A stretch of DNA of 64,000 nucleotides. Origin: DASQHL01 sp963843685 (GTDB taxonomy: Bacteria > Chloroflexota > Dehalococcoidia > DSTF01 > JACRBR01). Shown here piece by piece: positions 51,701 through 59,960 of this stretch. The stretch covers positions 124,001 through 188,000 of the forward strand of contig CAWJLO010000006.1 of assembly GCA_963843685.1 (NCBI GenBank). Reading direction: 5' to 3'. A program made the position numbers and the translations under genes. Within the stretch, counting starts at the first letter, position 1. Every line of letters starts with the position of its first letter. The notes beneath the pieces are model-generated. The model searched no databases and was not told the origin of the DNA. It worked only from the letters and a program-made list of their open reading frames with translations.

Positions 51701-52169
51701 CTTCCCTCGCGCTCTCTGTCCACCCTTCGTAGAGGTCGCCGGGAAGCAGGTCCCCGCCGTACTGCCGCAGCGCATCCTCGCAGCCGGACGGGTCGTCCTC
51801 CAGCGCTCTCGTCGCTGCACACCGAAAGTCGTCGACGTCGATGCTGGCGTCTTCCCGCAGCGTCAGCATCGGTCCGCGCCGTCCGACGATGTCGCCCGTG
51901 AACCCGTCCGCACGCAGCGCGCTCCGCAGGAAACTCAGATGCTTGGAGAGTTCGTTGCGCCCCGCCTCAGGCGTCAGCTCGGGCCACAACGCGTCCAGCA
52001 CCTGGTCGCGCTGCAGCGCGTGCGCGTCCGTCAGCGCCAACAGCTTGATCAACGACGCGGACCGGCGGCGGCGGCTTAGCTGTGCGTCGCCCAGGCGCGC
52101 CCGTCCGGCGGCGATCTCGAAGCCGCCAAGGAGCCGTATCCGCACCGCTTCCGGCTCTGCGCGCCGCAC
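48726..52169 (-). CDS. SARP-type large transcriptional regulator: winged helix, BTAD, ATPase and TPR region
   Basis: A 1147-residue multidomain regulator. An OmpR-like winged helix (VRIRLLGGFEIAAG, then RNELSKHLSFLRSALR) and a bacterial transcriptional-activator BTAD domain (DVDDFRCAATRAL ... AAAEYERCREALRRELG) come first. A STAND/AAA_16 ATPase follows with Walker A GEPGIGKTRLVL and Walker B VLVLEDLHDAD, and then a long helical TPR region. GTG 52169 is chosen because it immediately precedes the domain; the frame opens at 52280. No C-terminal LuxR helix is present. Such AfsR/LAL-like proteins couple an unknown signal to promoter activation; the target is not evident, but it is close to two lipase genes. 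Confidence 0.92.
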   Translation of the reverse strand: MRRAEPEAVRIRLLGGFEIAAGRARLGDAQLSRRRRSASLIKLLALTDAHALQRDQVLDALWPELTPEAGRNELSKHLSFLRSALRADGFTGDIVGRRGPMLTLREDASIDVDDFRCAATRALEDDPSGCEDALRQYGGDLLPGDLYEGWTESAREELRGLRRRLLRRLVESYATQGAWSRAAETLRSLPDNDLDEELTRARMRVYARAGDVAGAAAEYERCREALRRELGAAPAPETESLFESLGSSESGDVTAWTARVETALVGRTREMTRLRKALAEAKSGSGGVVLVTGEPGIGKTRLVLELLEHAALNDCQCGLGGCLDEESAVPYRPWIEALEPLLRTLSDSELAACAASSGADLGQLFPAMRDRFSSAALPPARSGDVARASLFDGVGRLVRELGARSPTVLVLEDLHDADAATLSLLTAIARDVPRRRVLLVLTARTTEHAGLRRVLDALRWGELKANVTLEHLTDDEISEYARRLVEGELPASALTALSREAGGNPLYARELARFVSAAGARLDSDELQVPLTVQGVVLSRLEALSPDCAEVLNAAAVVGQRFDTELVGRVAELPREGTVAALNEAALAGIVRPVDERLLTFEFTHDLVRRALYSQLAYVRRAELHRAIAEAIESMSRRGERVEELAYHFEAAIPVGGDVEKAVGYAMRAGELARSKCAWDEAEAHWRRALHLMEQGRADPEEEAGLVERLADLLFSTGGDYRAAVTYLERALRVREELGQVERAAQIHSRLGVALSTHIGEARLARYMDIPRGLEHYRAAEAVFAQGEARPALVYFYTGLASALFNGVRVDEGLEASARAMELAERLGMASSLSSATLLHGALLKAKGRLAESRDLLTRAYAIGDARNDPLVTYYTATNIADWTEGYAAGYGHLYRRELEKQRFASGDAQRIGLLQDLGCALCLNGRMEEARALGAPADGFLGAMLHFCDGEWDAADRMWREGFELLAAVGHRSAYANQSHHLANLCLARLDVRGAERLLREELAIGAEAGGVLIELRARVELALICAEDGRVDEAREHVGRARSIVDGGEDWGSRGARLALAQGALAAAQGDGPASDAHFASAQGWLNGAELAWGEADAYCHWARNCGRSGGAASERKLRAAADAIYRRIGAGSAWLERAKAPRLA

Positions 52170-52318
52170 CAGAATTCCCCCCGATCGACGACGTCGGATC
52201 TCGCTTCTTCGAGTATACGCCGGTTGCCCCGCGTCGAGGCGGCCGTCGACCCGGTGGCTGCCGCGACGGGACCGAACCAATGGCTGATACGAGGGCTCTG
52301 GCCACGGCGCCCGGCGAG

Positions 52319-53380
52319 CTAGTCGGATGAAACGACGACGGCGCGCCCCAGGTTCGGTGGATCGTACGTTGTCTCATCGCGCCGCCGCACCGGCGACCAG
52401 TGGGCGTACTCGAACGCGGGCGGCGCCCCCGTCGCCGTGATCTCGCGGCGCCGCGGCGGGACGATGCGGTAGATCCCCCTCCACGACTCGCGGATCGGCC
52501 CGAGGAAGTTCGGCCGCGCGGTCACGGCTTGCGGATCGAACTCCAGCCCGCACTCGCTTGCCCGTTCCCGCATCCACAGGAACGCCAGGTCGGACAGCCC
52601 CGCGTCCACGTTGCCTCCTCCGACGTTGCTGTGGACGCCTGCGAACCACACCTGCTCCACGCGCTGATTCGTCGCGTGCGCCTGCTGCGTCCAGATTGCC
52701 GGCTGGAACGCGCGACGCCGCTCGTCGATCGCCACCGCCTGAAACGCGTTGTCCACATAGCTGCTCAGATTCACGTCGTGAAACTGCAGGCGCAGCACCC
52801 TGCGCGAAATCCACCCGAGCGCGCCGATCGGGATCCCCAGCGCCCCGACCGTGTCCCAGACACCGATGAAGTGCACGCGCGTCGCCGGCCCGCTCGCCTC
52901 GTGCGTGTACGTCTTGCGAAAGAGCTGTGACTCCACCGCCGCCGGATGCGACTCATCGTCCCTGCGCCGGTAGAGCGCGTACGCCTCCTCTACGTGGCCT
53001 CGGAACTCCCGCTTGACGATGCCGCAGTTTCGGATGAGCCCGGCAAGGCTCCGAGCCGTGTACGCGCCGCGGCTGAAGCCGAAGAGGAACAGTTCGTCCC
53101 CCGGCTCATACTCGTCGATGAGAAAACCGTACGCATCCAGGATGTGGTTCGAGATCCCGACGCCGAACGCGCCGCCGATCAGATGGTCCCAGCGCCCCGT
53201 GCCGATGCCACGGCCGTAGTAGACGGCCTGGGCCACACCCATGCGATCGACACGCAGCACCGATATCGCCGTCTTGGTCACGTTCGTAGGACACGGACGG
53301 CCCTCGCAATGCTGATCCGGCACGCTCCACGTCCCGTCGCAACAAATGACGATCCTCTTCCGGCCGGGCGGCGGAGCCAT
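52319..53380 (-). CDS. DUF2235 alpha/beta hydrolase (Tle1-type phospholipase-like)
   Basis: A 353-residue protein with the DUF2235 pattern: IVICCDGTWSVPDQ at the N-terminus, GRGIGTGRWDHLIGGAFGVG, and the nucleophile elbow GFSRGAYTARSLAGLI. Later VHFIGVWDTVGALG and QVWFAGVHSNVGGG contain the likely Asp and His of the triad. This domain is the catalytic core of Tle1 type VI effectors, but it is also common in non-secreted proteins; no T6SS gene is nearby. ATG 53380 has GGGAGG upstream. It follows a second lipase-like gene by 46 bases on the same strand. Confidence 0.88.
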   Translation of the reverse strand: MAPPPGRKRIVICCDGTWSVPDQHCEGRPCPTNVTKTAISVLRVDRMGVAQAVYYGRGIGTGRWDHLIGGAFGVGISNHILDAYGFLIDEYEPGDELFLFGFSRGAYTARSLAGLIRNCGIVKREFRGHVEEAYALYRRRDDESHPAAVESQLFRKTYTHEASGPATRVHFIGVWDTVGALGIPIGALGWISRRVLRLQFHDVNLSSYVDNAFQAVAIDERRRAFQPAIWTQQAHATNQRVEQVWFAGVHSNVGGGNVDAGLSDLAFLWMRERASECGLEFDPQAVTARPNFLGPIRESWRGIYRIVPPRRREITATGAPPAFEYAHWSPVRRRDETTYDPPNLGRAVVVSSD

Positions 53381-53426
53381 GCGTCCTCCCTTCTGCCTCG
53401 CGTCGCTCTTGCGCTCGCCTCGGCCC

Positions 53427-54338
53427 TCAGTTTCGCCCGGCCGCGGCCACGGTCGGAGGTCCCGCCTGCAGACAGTCGTCCGCCACACCCCCCAGCCAGA
53501 ACTTCGCCACGACGTCCGCCATCTCCGGCGACGACAGGTAGCCGTACCAGTGGTGCGGATCGCGGTCCCCGTTCGGCGCGTAGTTGTCCCGCACCATGCG
53601 GTCGTCCACGAGGTGGGCGCCCTCGGCGGTCGGATAGTCGTCGGCAACGCGGCGGTCACGGATCGCCACGTCGTCGAAACGGTCGTACAGGTTCAGCCAG
53701 TACCGCAAGTTCTCTGGAAACGCCGGCGTCCCGAGGACCGCCTTCACGTACTCCCAGCCGAGCGGCGTGCCGAGCGTCACGAACGTATCGACGTCGCCCG
53801 TGAAGTGCAGCAGCGCGTCGAACGCAACCACTGTGCCCATGCTGTGGCTGACGACGCAGAGCGGCCCGCGCCGCCCCTCCTCCTCGAGGCGTTGCACCAC
53901 CCGTTCGACGATCGGCCATCGCGTCCGTCCGTCCAGGTACGGCCGCATGTCGCGCATCAGGTGGTCGAAGACAACCTCGAGCGGTGCCCTCGTGATCCTC
54001 TCGGCGCGTGAAAGAAGGACGACCGACGTGCGCCGTATGCGCTCGATCGCGTTCAGCACCAGCAGATCGGGGCGCGTGCGGTACGCGCCCAGACCGCCGA
54101 CCGCCCAGCCGAGGCTGGCGCGCTGCCGGACCGGCAGCCGGCGCAGGAGCGCAGCCTCCTCTGGCGTCAGCCGCCCGTCCGTCTGCGTGCGCAGGTCCGC
54201 CCAGTAGGCGACGGAGTACGCGTCGTAAGGCAGGTTCAACCAGAGCGCGCGCGAGAGGGGCTCCCACGTGCGGGCGCGCTCCTCCTCGACCGCCGGCTTG
54301 TCGCCCATGCCATGTACGAAGACGATGCGTCGATCCAT
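53427..54338 (-). CDS. Alpha/beta hydrolase, lipase-like
   Basis: A 303-residue protein beginning RRIVFVHGMGDKPAVEEE, with the nucleophile in VVSHSMGTVVAFDAL (near residue 168) and a likely late acid/base in DDRMVRDNYAPNGDRDPHHWYG. It lacks a signal peptide. The order with the DUF2235 gene 46 bases downstream suggests a two-lipase operon acting on membrane lipids or esters. No immunity or chaperone gene was seen. Confidence 0.8.
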   Translation of the reverse strand: MDRRIVFVHGMGDKPAVEEERARTWEPLSRALWLNLPYDAYSVAYWADLRTQTDGRLTPEEAALLRRLPVRQRASLGWAVGGLGAYRTRPDLLVLNAIERIRRTSVVLLSRAERITRAPLEVVFDHLMRDMRPYLDGRTRWPIVERVVQRLEEEGRRGPLCVVSHSMGTVVAFDALLHFTGDVDTFVTLGTPLGWEYVKAVLGTPAFPENLRYWLNLYDRFDDVAIRDRRVADDYPTAEGAHLVDDRMVRDNYAPNGDRDPHHWYGYLSSPEMADVVAKFWLGGVADDCLQAGPPTVAAAGRN

Positions 54339-54534
54339 CGCGACCGTATCTCAAGCGCCCAATGAACGAGCTTCAGTTGATGGTTGAGAATGCCACGCGA
54401 GACGATCGTCAAGCAAGCAAATGTTACGGATCGTTGACGTGTGCGAACGAGCCGTCGCCAGACCCTATACACCAACGCGCTCGTGCGCTAACGTTCGGCA
54501 GACTTGGATTACGCCACGCAAGGAGATTGTTGTC

Positions 54535-55065
54535 ATGGCTCAACGCGCGACTACTGAGACGGCATCATCACCGACGTTCATGCACCCCTCGTTCGGGCCC
54601 TGGGTGCTCGTGAGTGAGCTCTACTGGATGTCCTACAAGCTCCTCGAACGGCGCTTCTACCACCTCGGCGTCTCCGCATCTCAGGCGAGGGTGCTGGCCG
54701 TCCTGCACTACGCCGGCGGGCCGCTCAAGCCCAGCCTCGTCGCCACCCTCCTCTTCCAGGAGACGCAGAGCATCACCGGCATCCTCCACCGCATCGAAGC
54801 TCGCGGTTGGGTCAAGCGCTCCCCGGACCCCGACGACCGCCGCGCTGTCGGTCTGGCGCTGACCGAGGAAGGCCGCAAGATCACCGCCGAGATCGTCAAG
54901 ATCTCGAAGGAGCTCTACGACGAGCTCTTCTCCGCGGCGCTTACGGCTGCGGAGGTCCGCCAGATCGAGACGTCGCTCCGGAAGGTGCGCGCCATCGGCT
55001 TCAAGCTGCCGGAGACGGACTTCAAGCTCCGCCGCGCACAGCAGTACCCGATCTGGCGCGACTGA
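54535..55065 (+). CDS. MarR family transcriptional regulator
   Basis: A 176-residue winged-helix protein. The segment ASQARVLAVLHYAGGPLKPSLVATLLFQETQSITGILHRIEARGWVKRSPDPDDRRAVGLALTEEG is the MarR DNA-binding region. AGGAG (54521-54525) precedes the ATG. It is divergent from the two-lipase operon across a 200-base, AT-richer region, and a good terminator follows, so it is probably monocistronic and may control its divergent neighbours. The ligand is unknown. Confidence 0.92.
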   Translation: MAQRATTETASSPTFMHPSFGPWVLVSELYWMSYKLLERRFYHLGVSASQARVLAVLHYAGGPLKPSLVATLLFQETQSITGILHRIEARGWVKRSPDPDDRRAVGLALTEEGRKITAEIVKISKELYDELFSAALTAAEVRQIETSLRKVRAIGFKLPETDFKLRRAQQYPIWRD

Positions 55066-55088
55066 CCTCGTCTGAGTCGAACTTGAAG

Positions 55089-55124
55089 GCGGCGCCGGCA
55101 CGATGGCCGGCGCCGCTTCTTCTT
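55089..55124 (+). terminator. Rho-independent terminator after the MarR gene
   Basis: A perfect 11-bp stem (GCGGCGCCGGC, 55089-55099, with GCCGGCGCCGC, 55106-55116), a six-base loop and a TTCTTCTT tail at 55117-55124. It lies 24 bases after the MarR stop and before the LigD-type gene. Confidence 0.85.
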
Positions 55125-55155
55125 GCCTTCTCGGACAATGCCGTACAGTGCCCGC

Positions 55156-56163
55156 ATGGCGACGCCCTCCGTTACCGTCGACGCGGCCGGCCGGCAGGTC
55201 ACGGTCACGAACCCCGACAAGGTGTTCTTTCCCGAGATCGGCGCCACCAAGCTCGACCTCGTGCGCTACTACCTCAGTGTGGCCGAGGGCGCGCTGCGTG
55301 GCGTGCGCGGGCGTCCGATGGTCCTCAAGCGCTTCACCGGCGGCGCCACCGCCGAACCGTTCTTCCAGAAGCGAGCGCCCGCGAACCTGCCCGACGGCAT
55401 GAAGACCGCCCACATCACCTTCCCCAGCGGCCGCACCGCTGACCTCGCCGTCTGCGATACCGCCGCCGACCTCGCCTGGGTCGTGAACCTCGGCTGCATC
55501 GACCTCAACCCCTGGCCCGTTCGCGCGTCCGACGTAGACCATCCCGACGAGCTGCGCATCGACCTCGATCCGACGCCTGAAGCCACCTTCGCGCACGTGC
55601 GCGAGGTCGCGCTCGCCGTCGGCGAGGTGCTGCGCGAGCGCGGCTACCGCGCCTATCCGAAGACCTCAGGATCGCGCGGCATCCACATCAACGTGCGTAT
55701 CGAGCCCAGATGGACGTTCACCGAGATGCGACGCTCGGCACTGGCCCTCGGCCGCGAAGTGGAGCGCCGCCTGCCCGCGCTCGCTACCACCGCCTGGTGG
55801 AAGGAGGAGCGCCACGGCGTCTTCATCGACTACAACCAGAACGCCCGCGACCGCACCGTCGCCTCGGCCTACTCCGTGCGCCCTCTGCCGGACGCCCGCG
55901 TCTCGTGCCCGCTCGAGTGGGATGAGGTGGCCGGCGTAGATCCATCAACGCTGACGATCGCCACCGTCCCCGCGCGCTTCGCGCGGCGCGGCGATCCCGC
56001 CGCCACGATCGACGACCACGCATTCTCGCTCGGGCCGCTGCTCGAGCTCGTCGCCAAGCAGGAACGCGACGACGGCCTCGGCGACGCGCCCTGGCCGCCG
56101 CAGTTCCCGAAGGCGCCCGGCGAGCCGAAGCGCGTCCAGCCGAGCCGCCGCAAGAAGACCTGA
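55156..56163 (+). CDS. LigD-type polymerase/primase (NHEJ polymerase domain)
   Basis: A 335-residue stand-alone LigD polymerase domain of the archaeo-eukaryotic primase superfamily. Words include VTNPDKVFFPEIGATKLDLVRYYLSVAEGALRGVRGRPMVLKRFTGG, the metal site in LRIDLDPTPEATF, and GSRGIHINVRIEP, then YNQNARDRTVASAYSVRPLPDARVSCPLEWDEV. It fills DNA ends during non-homologous end joining. It is convergent with an ATP-dependent DNA ligase gene 12 bases away, so polymerase and ligase are separate proteins here. No Ku gene is in the window. Confidence 0.93.
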   Translation: MATPSVTVDAAGRQVTVTNPDKVFFPEIGATKLDLVRYYLSVAEGALRGVRGRPMVLKRFTGGATAEPFFQKRAPANLPDGMKTAHITFPSGRTADLAVCDTAADLAWVVNLGCIDLNPWPVRASDVDHPDELRIDLDPTPEATFAHVREVALAVGEVLRERGYRAYPKTSGSRGIHINVRIEPRWTFTEMRRSALALGREVERRLPALATTAWWKEERHGVFIDYNQNARDRTVASAYSVRPLPDARVSCPLEWDEVAGVDPSTLTIATVPARFARRGDPAATIDDHAFSLGPLLELVAKQERDDGLGDAPWPPQFPKAPGEPKRVQPSRRKKT

Positions 56164-56175
56164 TCGCCGCCGCGC

Positions 56176-57219
56176 TTATCGCGCGAAGATCTCGTCGAGC
56201 AGGAACGGCACCGTCGTCGCGATCTGGTCGAACGTACAGGCGGCCGGCGGCTTATCGGAGCGCCAGCGTCGGAACGTCGCCGCGTGGCGAAACCGGTCCC
56301 CCTGCAGGTGGTCGAACGTCACTTCGCACACCAGCTCCGGCCGCAGGCGCACCCACTCCATGTTCCGGTCGCCCGTCCAGCGGCTCGGCCCCCCTGGCGT
56401 CCGGCCCCTCCCGAACCCAACAGATTCGTCATCGCTCAGATACGGCGCCAGCGTCTCGACAAGCGCGCGCTTCTCGACGGCCTTGAAGCTCGACGTGTGA
56501 CCGACGTGGTGCAGCACACCGTCGCCCCCGTACAGGCCGAGCAGCAGCGACCCCACGGAGCGCCCCTCTTCACCGCGATTCCAGCGGAACCCACCGACGA
56601 CGCAATCGACCGTCCGCAGGTGCTTGATCTTGAGCATCGCGCGCACCCCCGGCGCGTACACGCCGTCCCCCTTCTTGGCGACGATCCCGTCCAGCCCCGC
56701 CCCCTCGAACCGCTCGAACCAGTCGAGCGCCTGATCACGGTCGCGCGTCATCGGCGTCAAGTAGACCGGCGGCGCCACGCCGGCGAGCGCCCGCTCGAGG
56801 CCTGTGCGCCGCTCCCGAAACGGCGCCTCGCGCATGTCGCGTGTACCTTCAGCGATCAGGTCGAACGCCACGAACGACGCCGGCGTTTCCGCCGCGAGCT
56901 TGCGCACGCGCGACTCGGCCGGGTGGATCCGCTGCGACAGCGCGCCGAAGTCCAGGCCGCGCTCCGTCATGATCACGACCTCGCCGTCCAGCACCAATGG
57001 CCCCGGCAGCACCCGCACGAGGCCCTCACACAGCTCCGGGAAGTAGCGGTTCAGCGGCTTCAGGTCGCGGCTCTGGATGTACAGCTCCGCACCGTCGAAG
57101 AAGACGATGGCCCGGAAGCCGTCCCACTTCGGCTCGTACAGCCACGCTCCCGGCGGGGGAATCGTGTCCGCAAGCTTCGCCAGCATCGGCTCAATCGGGG
57201 CCTCGAGTGGCAGCGTCAT
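56176..57219 (-). CDS. ATP-dependent DNA ligase (LigC/LigD ligase-type)
   Basis: A 347-residue ligase: nucleotidyl lysine in YEPKWDGFR (Lys about residue 31), then LDGEVVIM, FDLIAEG, GLDGIVAKKGDGVYAPGVRAMLKIKHLRTVDCVVGG, the standard nucleotidyltransferase motifs. The OB domain follows and ends LLDEIFAR. It seals DNA nicks with ATP, probably with the facing LigD-type polymerase. Convergent orientation means two transcripts, not one operon. Confidence 0.95.
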   Translation of the reverse strand: MTLPLEAPIEPMLAKLADTIPPPGAWLYEPKWDGFRAIVFFDGAELYIQSRDLKPLNRYFPELCEGLVRVLPGPLVLDGEVVIMTERGLDFGALSQRIHPAESRVRKLAAETPASFVAFDLIAEGTRDMREAPFRERRTGLERALAGVAPPVYLTPMTRDRDQALDWFERFEGAGLDGIVAKKGDGVYAPGVRAMLKIKHLRTVDCVVGGFRWNRGEEGRSVGSLLLGLYGGDGVLHHVGHTSSFKAVEKRALVETLAPYLSDDESVGFGRGRTPGGPSRWTGDRNMEWVRLRPELVCEVTFDHLQGDRFRHAATFRRWRSDKPPAACTFDQIATTVPFLLDEIFAR

Positions 57220-57491
57220 ACGTATCGGCGTCCTGGCGTGGCGCGCCTCAGTGGATCCTGGAGGGTCCTAGCAACGATAGCTCTTCTTGAACTGAGCGAA
57301 CGCCAGTTGCGCGTCGGTTGCACTGACCGTCCCGTCCGGAGGCCCGCTCACACCCGGTCCCGCGACCGAGCGGCCACCATGTGCCTCTCGGTGTCACCGC
57401 CGATGTGCTTCCGCGCGTCGATCGAATCGTGCCGTGCGCGCACCTCCGGAGCAAGCGCGGCGCTCGCCGCCACCGCTGCTAAGATGCAAGC

Positions 57492-57857
57492 GTGCGTATT
57501 GAAACGTTCCTCCTCGTGTGGAACGCCGACGGTGGGCTCCGTGGCACGCTCGCCTACGCCGCGCAGAGGATGCGCGGACGTCACCCCTGCGCGCTCTGCG
57601 ACCTGACCTACGGACTCGTGACGCCCAGGCAGGAGTGGAACGCCTGCGCCAGGGATCTCGGCGCGCCGTGGCAGGGCCTGTACCGGGATCGCCTCGACGC
57701 CGAGCAGACACGCGTCGTTGGCGGCGACTTCCCCTGCGTGCTCGCGCGCACGCCCGGCGGCCTCGTCAAGCTCCTCGACTCCACCGCCATCGCCTCATGC
57801 GACGGCAACCTCGACCGCTTCGTCGAGCGCCTCCGCGCCGCCATCGCCTCAAGCTGA
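57492..57857 (+). CDS. Conserved hypothetical protein with a C-x2-C motif
   Basis: A 121-residue protein, start GTG 57492: FLLVWNADGGLRGTLAYAAQRM, then PCALCDLTYGLVTPRQEWNACARDLGAPWQG. The words VWNADGGLRG and PCALCDLTYG recur in small uncharacterised proteins of Actinobacteria and relatives, as I recall, with unknown function. The Cys pair may bind metal or be redox-active. Confidence 0.62.
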   Translation: MRIETFLLVWNADGGLRGTLAYAAQRMRGRHPCALCDLTYGLVTPRQEWNACARDLGAPWQGLYRDRLDAEQTRVVGGDFPCVLARTPGGLVKLLDSTAIASCDGNLDRFVERLRAAIASS

Positions 57858-58160
57858 TTCCACGATCCACGACGGAATCGGACGCGCGTCGCTGATCTTT
57901 GTGGAGAAAGACGTTATCGGCGGCGTGCGAGCTCTCCGAGGTTCGAAGAGCCGGTTGACGCCCGTCACAGGCTGGTCGTCGCTTATAGCCCACACCTCTC
58001 CTTCAGCAATCTCAACGTGATGTCCTTGTGACGCGGTTGTGACGGAGAGATGAAGAAAGCGTCATGACGGATCGCTCATCCCAGATTAATTTACCCGCCG
58101 CGGGGTGCCATTGGTCTCGCGTCCGGTCGTAACACCGGCGCCGGACCAAGGAGGTCGGCC

Positions 58161-58637
58161 ATGAGCATCCTGGACATCGTCTACTACAGCGTCGTCGTGG
58201 GCGCCGCGCTCGTCGCCACCGTGGCGCTCCTTGCCCAGTACTTCCGCGGTACGTTCTACGAGCACCTTGTCGTTTCGTATCGACGCGTCGCTTGGCCGGA
58301 GCGCCGACGCACGATCCGATCGCCGCACGTGGCCACGCGCAGACCCGGGGGCTTAGCCTCATTACAGCGTGGCGTAGCGACTCGGTCTGTCGGCTCGACG
58401 GGCTCGTCTCGTGCCTCCGGATCTCGCGGACCGCTGATGAACGGGCGTGCTCGCGCGATCGCTACTTCCGCTGCCAAGCCCGCCGAACCCATCAATCTCG
58501 CCGGCAGTGCGACCGTGGCGGAACGCCCGAACGCGCCGACGATGCGTCTGCCGAGCGACGGAGAGCAGCCGGAAATCGTCAAGAGGATCATCGCGCGCGC
58601 CTGGACACGTACCGTTCAAACCATCGCCGGAACGTGA
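58161..58637 (+). CDS. Small membrane-anchored protein, unknown function
   Basis: The start is well supported: AAGGAGG eight bases before ATG 58161. The first 30 residues (ILDIVYYSVVVGAALVATVALLAQYF) form one membrane helix, followed by FRGTFYEHLVVSYRRVAWPERRR. The rest of the frame, to 158 residues, is Arg/Ser/Ala-rich and may be artefactual if an indel intervenes. The true protein may be a short single-pass peptide of about 50 residues. Confidence 0.45.
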   Translation: MSILDIVYYSVVVGAALVATVALLAQYFRGTFYEHLVVSYRRVAWPERRRTIRSPHVATRRPGGLASLQRGVATRSVGSTGSSRASGSRGPLMNGRARAIATSAAKPAEPINLAGSATVAERPNAPTMRLPSDGEQPEIVKRIIARAWTRTVQTIAGT

Positions 58638-59154
58638 CTCGGTCATGCGAGAATACCTGTTTCGCCGGTCTGACCCTGTTTGGTCCGGCGGCCAGAAGCT
58701 TCCCCTCGGAGGCCACGCGGCGCTCCTTCCCTGGCCCTTGTTTGCTAGACGGGGATCACTACGGCGAACGAGGAGCAGGGCACTCGCCTCACACACCAGA
58801 TCTGCCCAGGTCAGTCCTTGCGGTGGAGAGGATCGACGCAGCGCAGGCAACCAACTGTGCCTTCCTTCAAGCTACGGGCGAGAGTTATGTGATTGTGACC
58901 ATCCAGTCGCGCGCCACGAGGCTCGCTCTCGCGTGGGATCTGCCAAGCGCACGGAGTCATCGTTCAGGCGGATCGGTCTGCGTCGCAGTCTTGCATCTGG
59001 CCTGCGCTTCACAACCAGGCGCCAGCGGGCCCACATAAACGATGACCCGAAGTAACCGATCAATACGTCGCCAATCCCGGGCATCGTAAGCGGCTCGATC
59101 GCTCCCTGAACGTCGATTTAGCGCGGAACATCATCCGTCCACGCCGCAATCTGG
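58638..59154. other. Intergenic region, no gene recognised
   Basis: About 520 bases before the response-regulator promoter with no frame that has both a ribosome site and a protein-like composition. The 303-base gap at 57858-58160 is similar, apart from two TTGTGACG words near 58026-58041. Confidence 0.4.
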
Positions 59155-59182
59155 TTGACAGTGGATGAAGCGCGGCTACCAT
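59155..59182 (+). promoter_or_regulatory. Promoter of the response-regulator gene
   Basis: TTGACA (59155-59160), perfect consensus, 16 bases before TACCAT (59177-59182). The -10 covers the upstream ATG at 59181, so translation must start at the next ATG, 59220, which has GGAG upstream. Confidence 0.7.
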
Positions 59183-59219
59183 GGATCGGAGAGGCTCACA
59201 CGAATGGAGTGCGCAAGAG

Positions 59220-59960
59220 ATGGCCGTGCGTTGGGGACTGGACAATCCGGCGAGGGTGCTTCTGGCGATTGATGATCCGATCCTGACCGAGGTGGTCAGG
59301 CTGGCGCTGCTCCATGGGACGCCGATTGTCACACGCGTTGCGAACGTCGAAGATCCGGAGGCTGACGTGCGCGAGTGGCGGCCTCATCTCGCCCTCGTGG
59401 AGATGGATGGAGAGAGTCATCGGGGCTTGGATTGGCTCGGCCATTCGGAAACGAATGGCCAGCGCATTCCCGTAGTGGCACTGACGCGCCGGGGTGACCT
59501 CAGCACAAAGCTTGCGGCGTTCGAACGTGGCGTTGACGACATCCTCACCGTCCCTTTCTCTCCAGAGGAACTCGTCGCGAGGTCGCTGGCAGTGATGCGC
59601 CGCAGCTATCAAGACGGAGGGGCGGTCACGTTCAATCCCACGCTTAGGGTCGGCGAATTGGAGATTGACATGCTAAACCGCTGTGTCCGGATCGGAGGCA
59701 AAGAGCTGCACCTGACATCACTGGAGCAGAGCCTGCTGTATCTGCTGGCGGCCAACGTCGGGCGGATCTTGACGCGCGATGAGATCGTCGATCACCTGTG
59801 GGGAACAGACTACGCAGCGGAGAGCAACGTCGTCGACCGCCACATCCGCAGCTTACGTGCCAAACTGAAGAACGGCTGGCGACGCCCTCGGTACATTGCC
59901 ACCGTCGCAGGCAAGGGATACCGATTCATCGCCACCACGCCGGAAGCGGCGCCGCGCTAG
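59220..59960 (+). CDS. OmpR-family response regulator with degenerate receiver domain
   Basis: A 246-residue protein, receiver plus OmpR winged helix (TLRVGELEIDMLNRCVRIGGKELHLTSLEQSLLYLLAAN ... VVDRHIRSLRAKLKNGWRRPRYIATVAGKGYRF). The receiver keeps the acidic pair (Asp18-Asp19) and Thr89. The phosphoacceptor is Glu61 (LALVEMDGE) instead of Asp, and the conserved Lys is Val111 (DILTVPFSPEEL). Phosphotransfer is therefore unlikely. Like other atypical regulators it may act without a kinase; none is in the window. The winged helix looks intact, so DNA binding is expected. Confidence 0.9.
   Translation: MAVRWGLDNPARVLLAIDDPILTEVVRLALLHGTPIVTRVANVEDPEADVREWRPHLALVEMDGESHRGLDWLGHSETNGQRIPVVALTRRGDLSTKLAAFERGVDDILTVPFSPEELVARSLAVMRRSYQDGGAVTFNPTLRVGELEIDMLNRCVRIGGKELHLTSLEQSLLYLLAANVGRILTRDEIVDHLWGTDYAAESNVVDRHIRSLRAKLKNGWRRPRYIATVAGKGYRFIATTPEAAPR

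Noticed and set aside
52319..53380. Type VI secretion effector assignment for the DUF2235 protein
   Set aside because: No VgrG, Hcp, PAAR or immunity gene lies nearby; DUF2235 also occurs outside T6SS.
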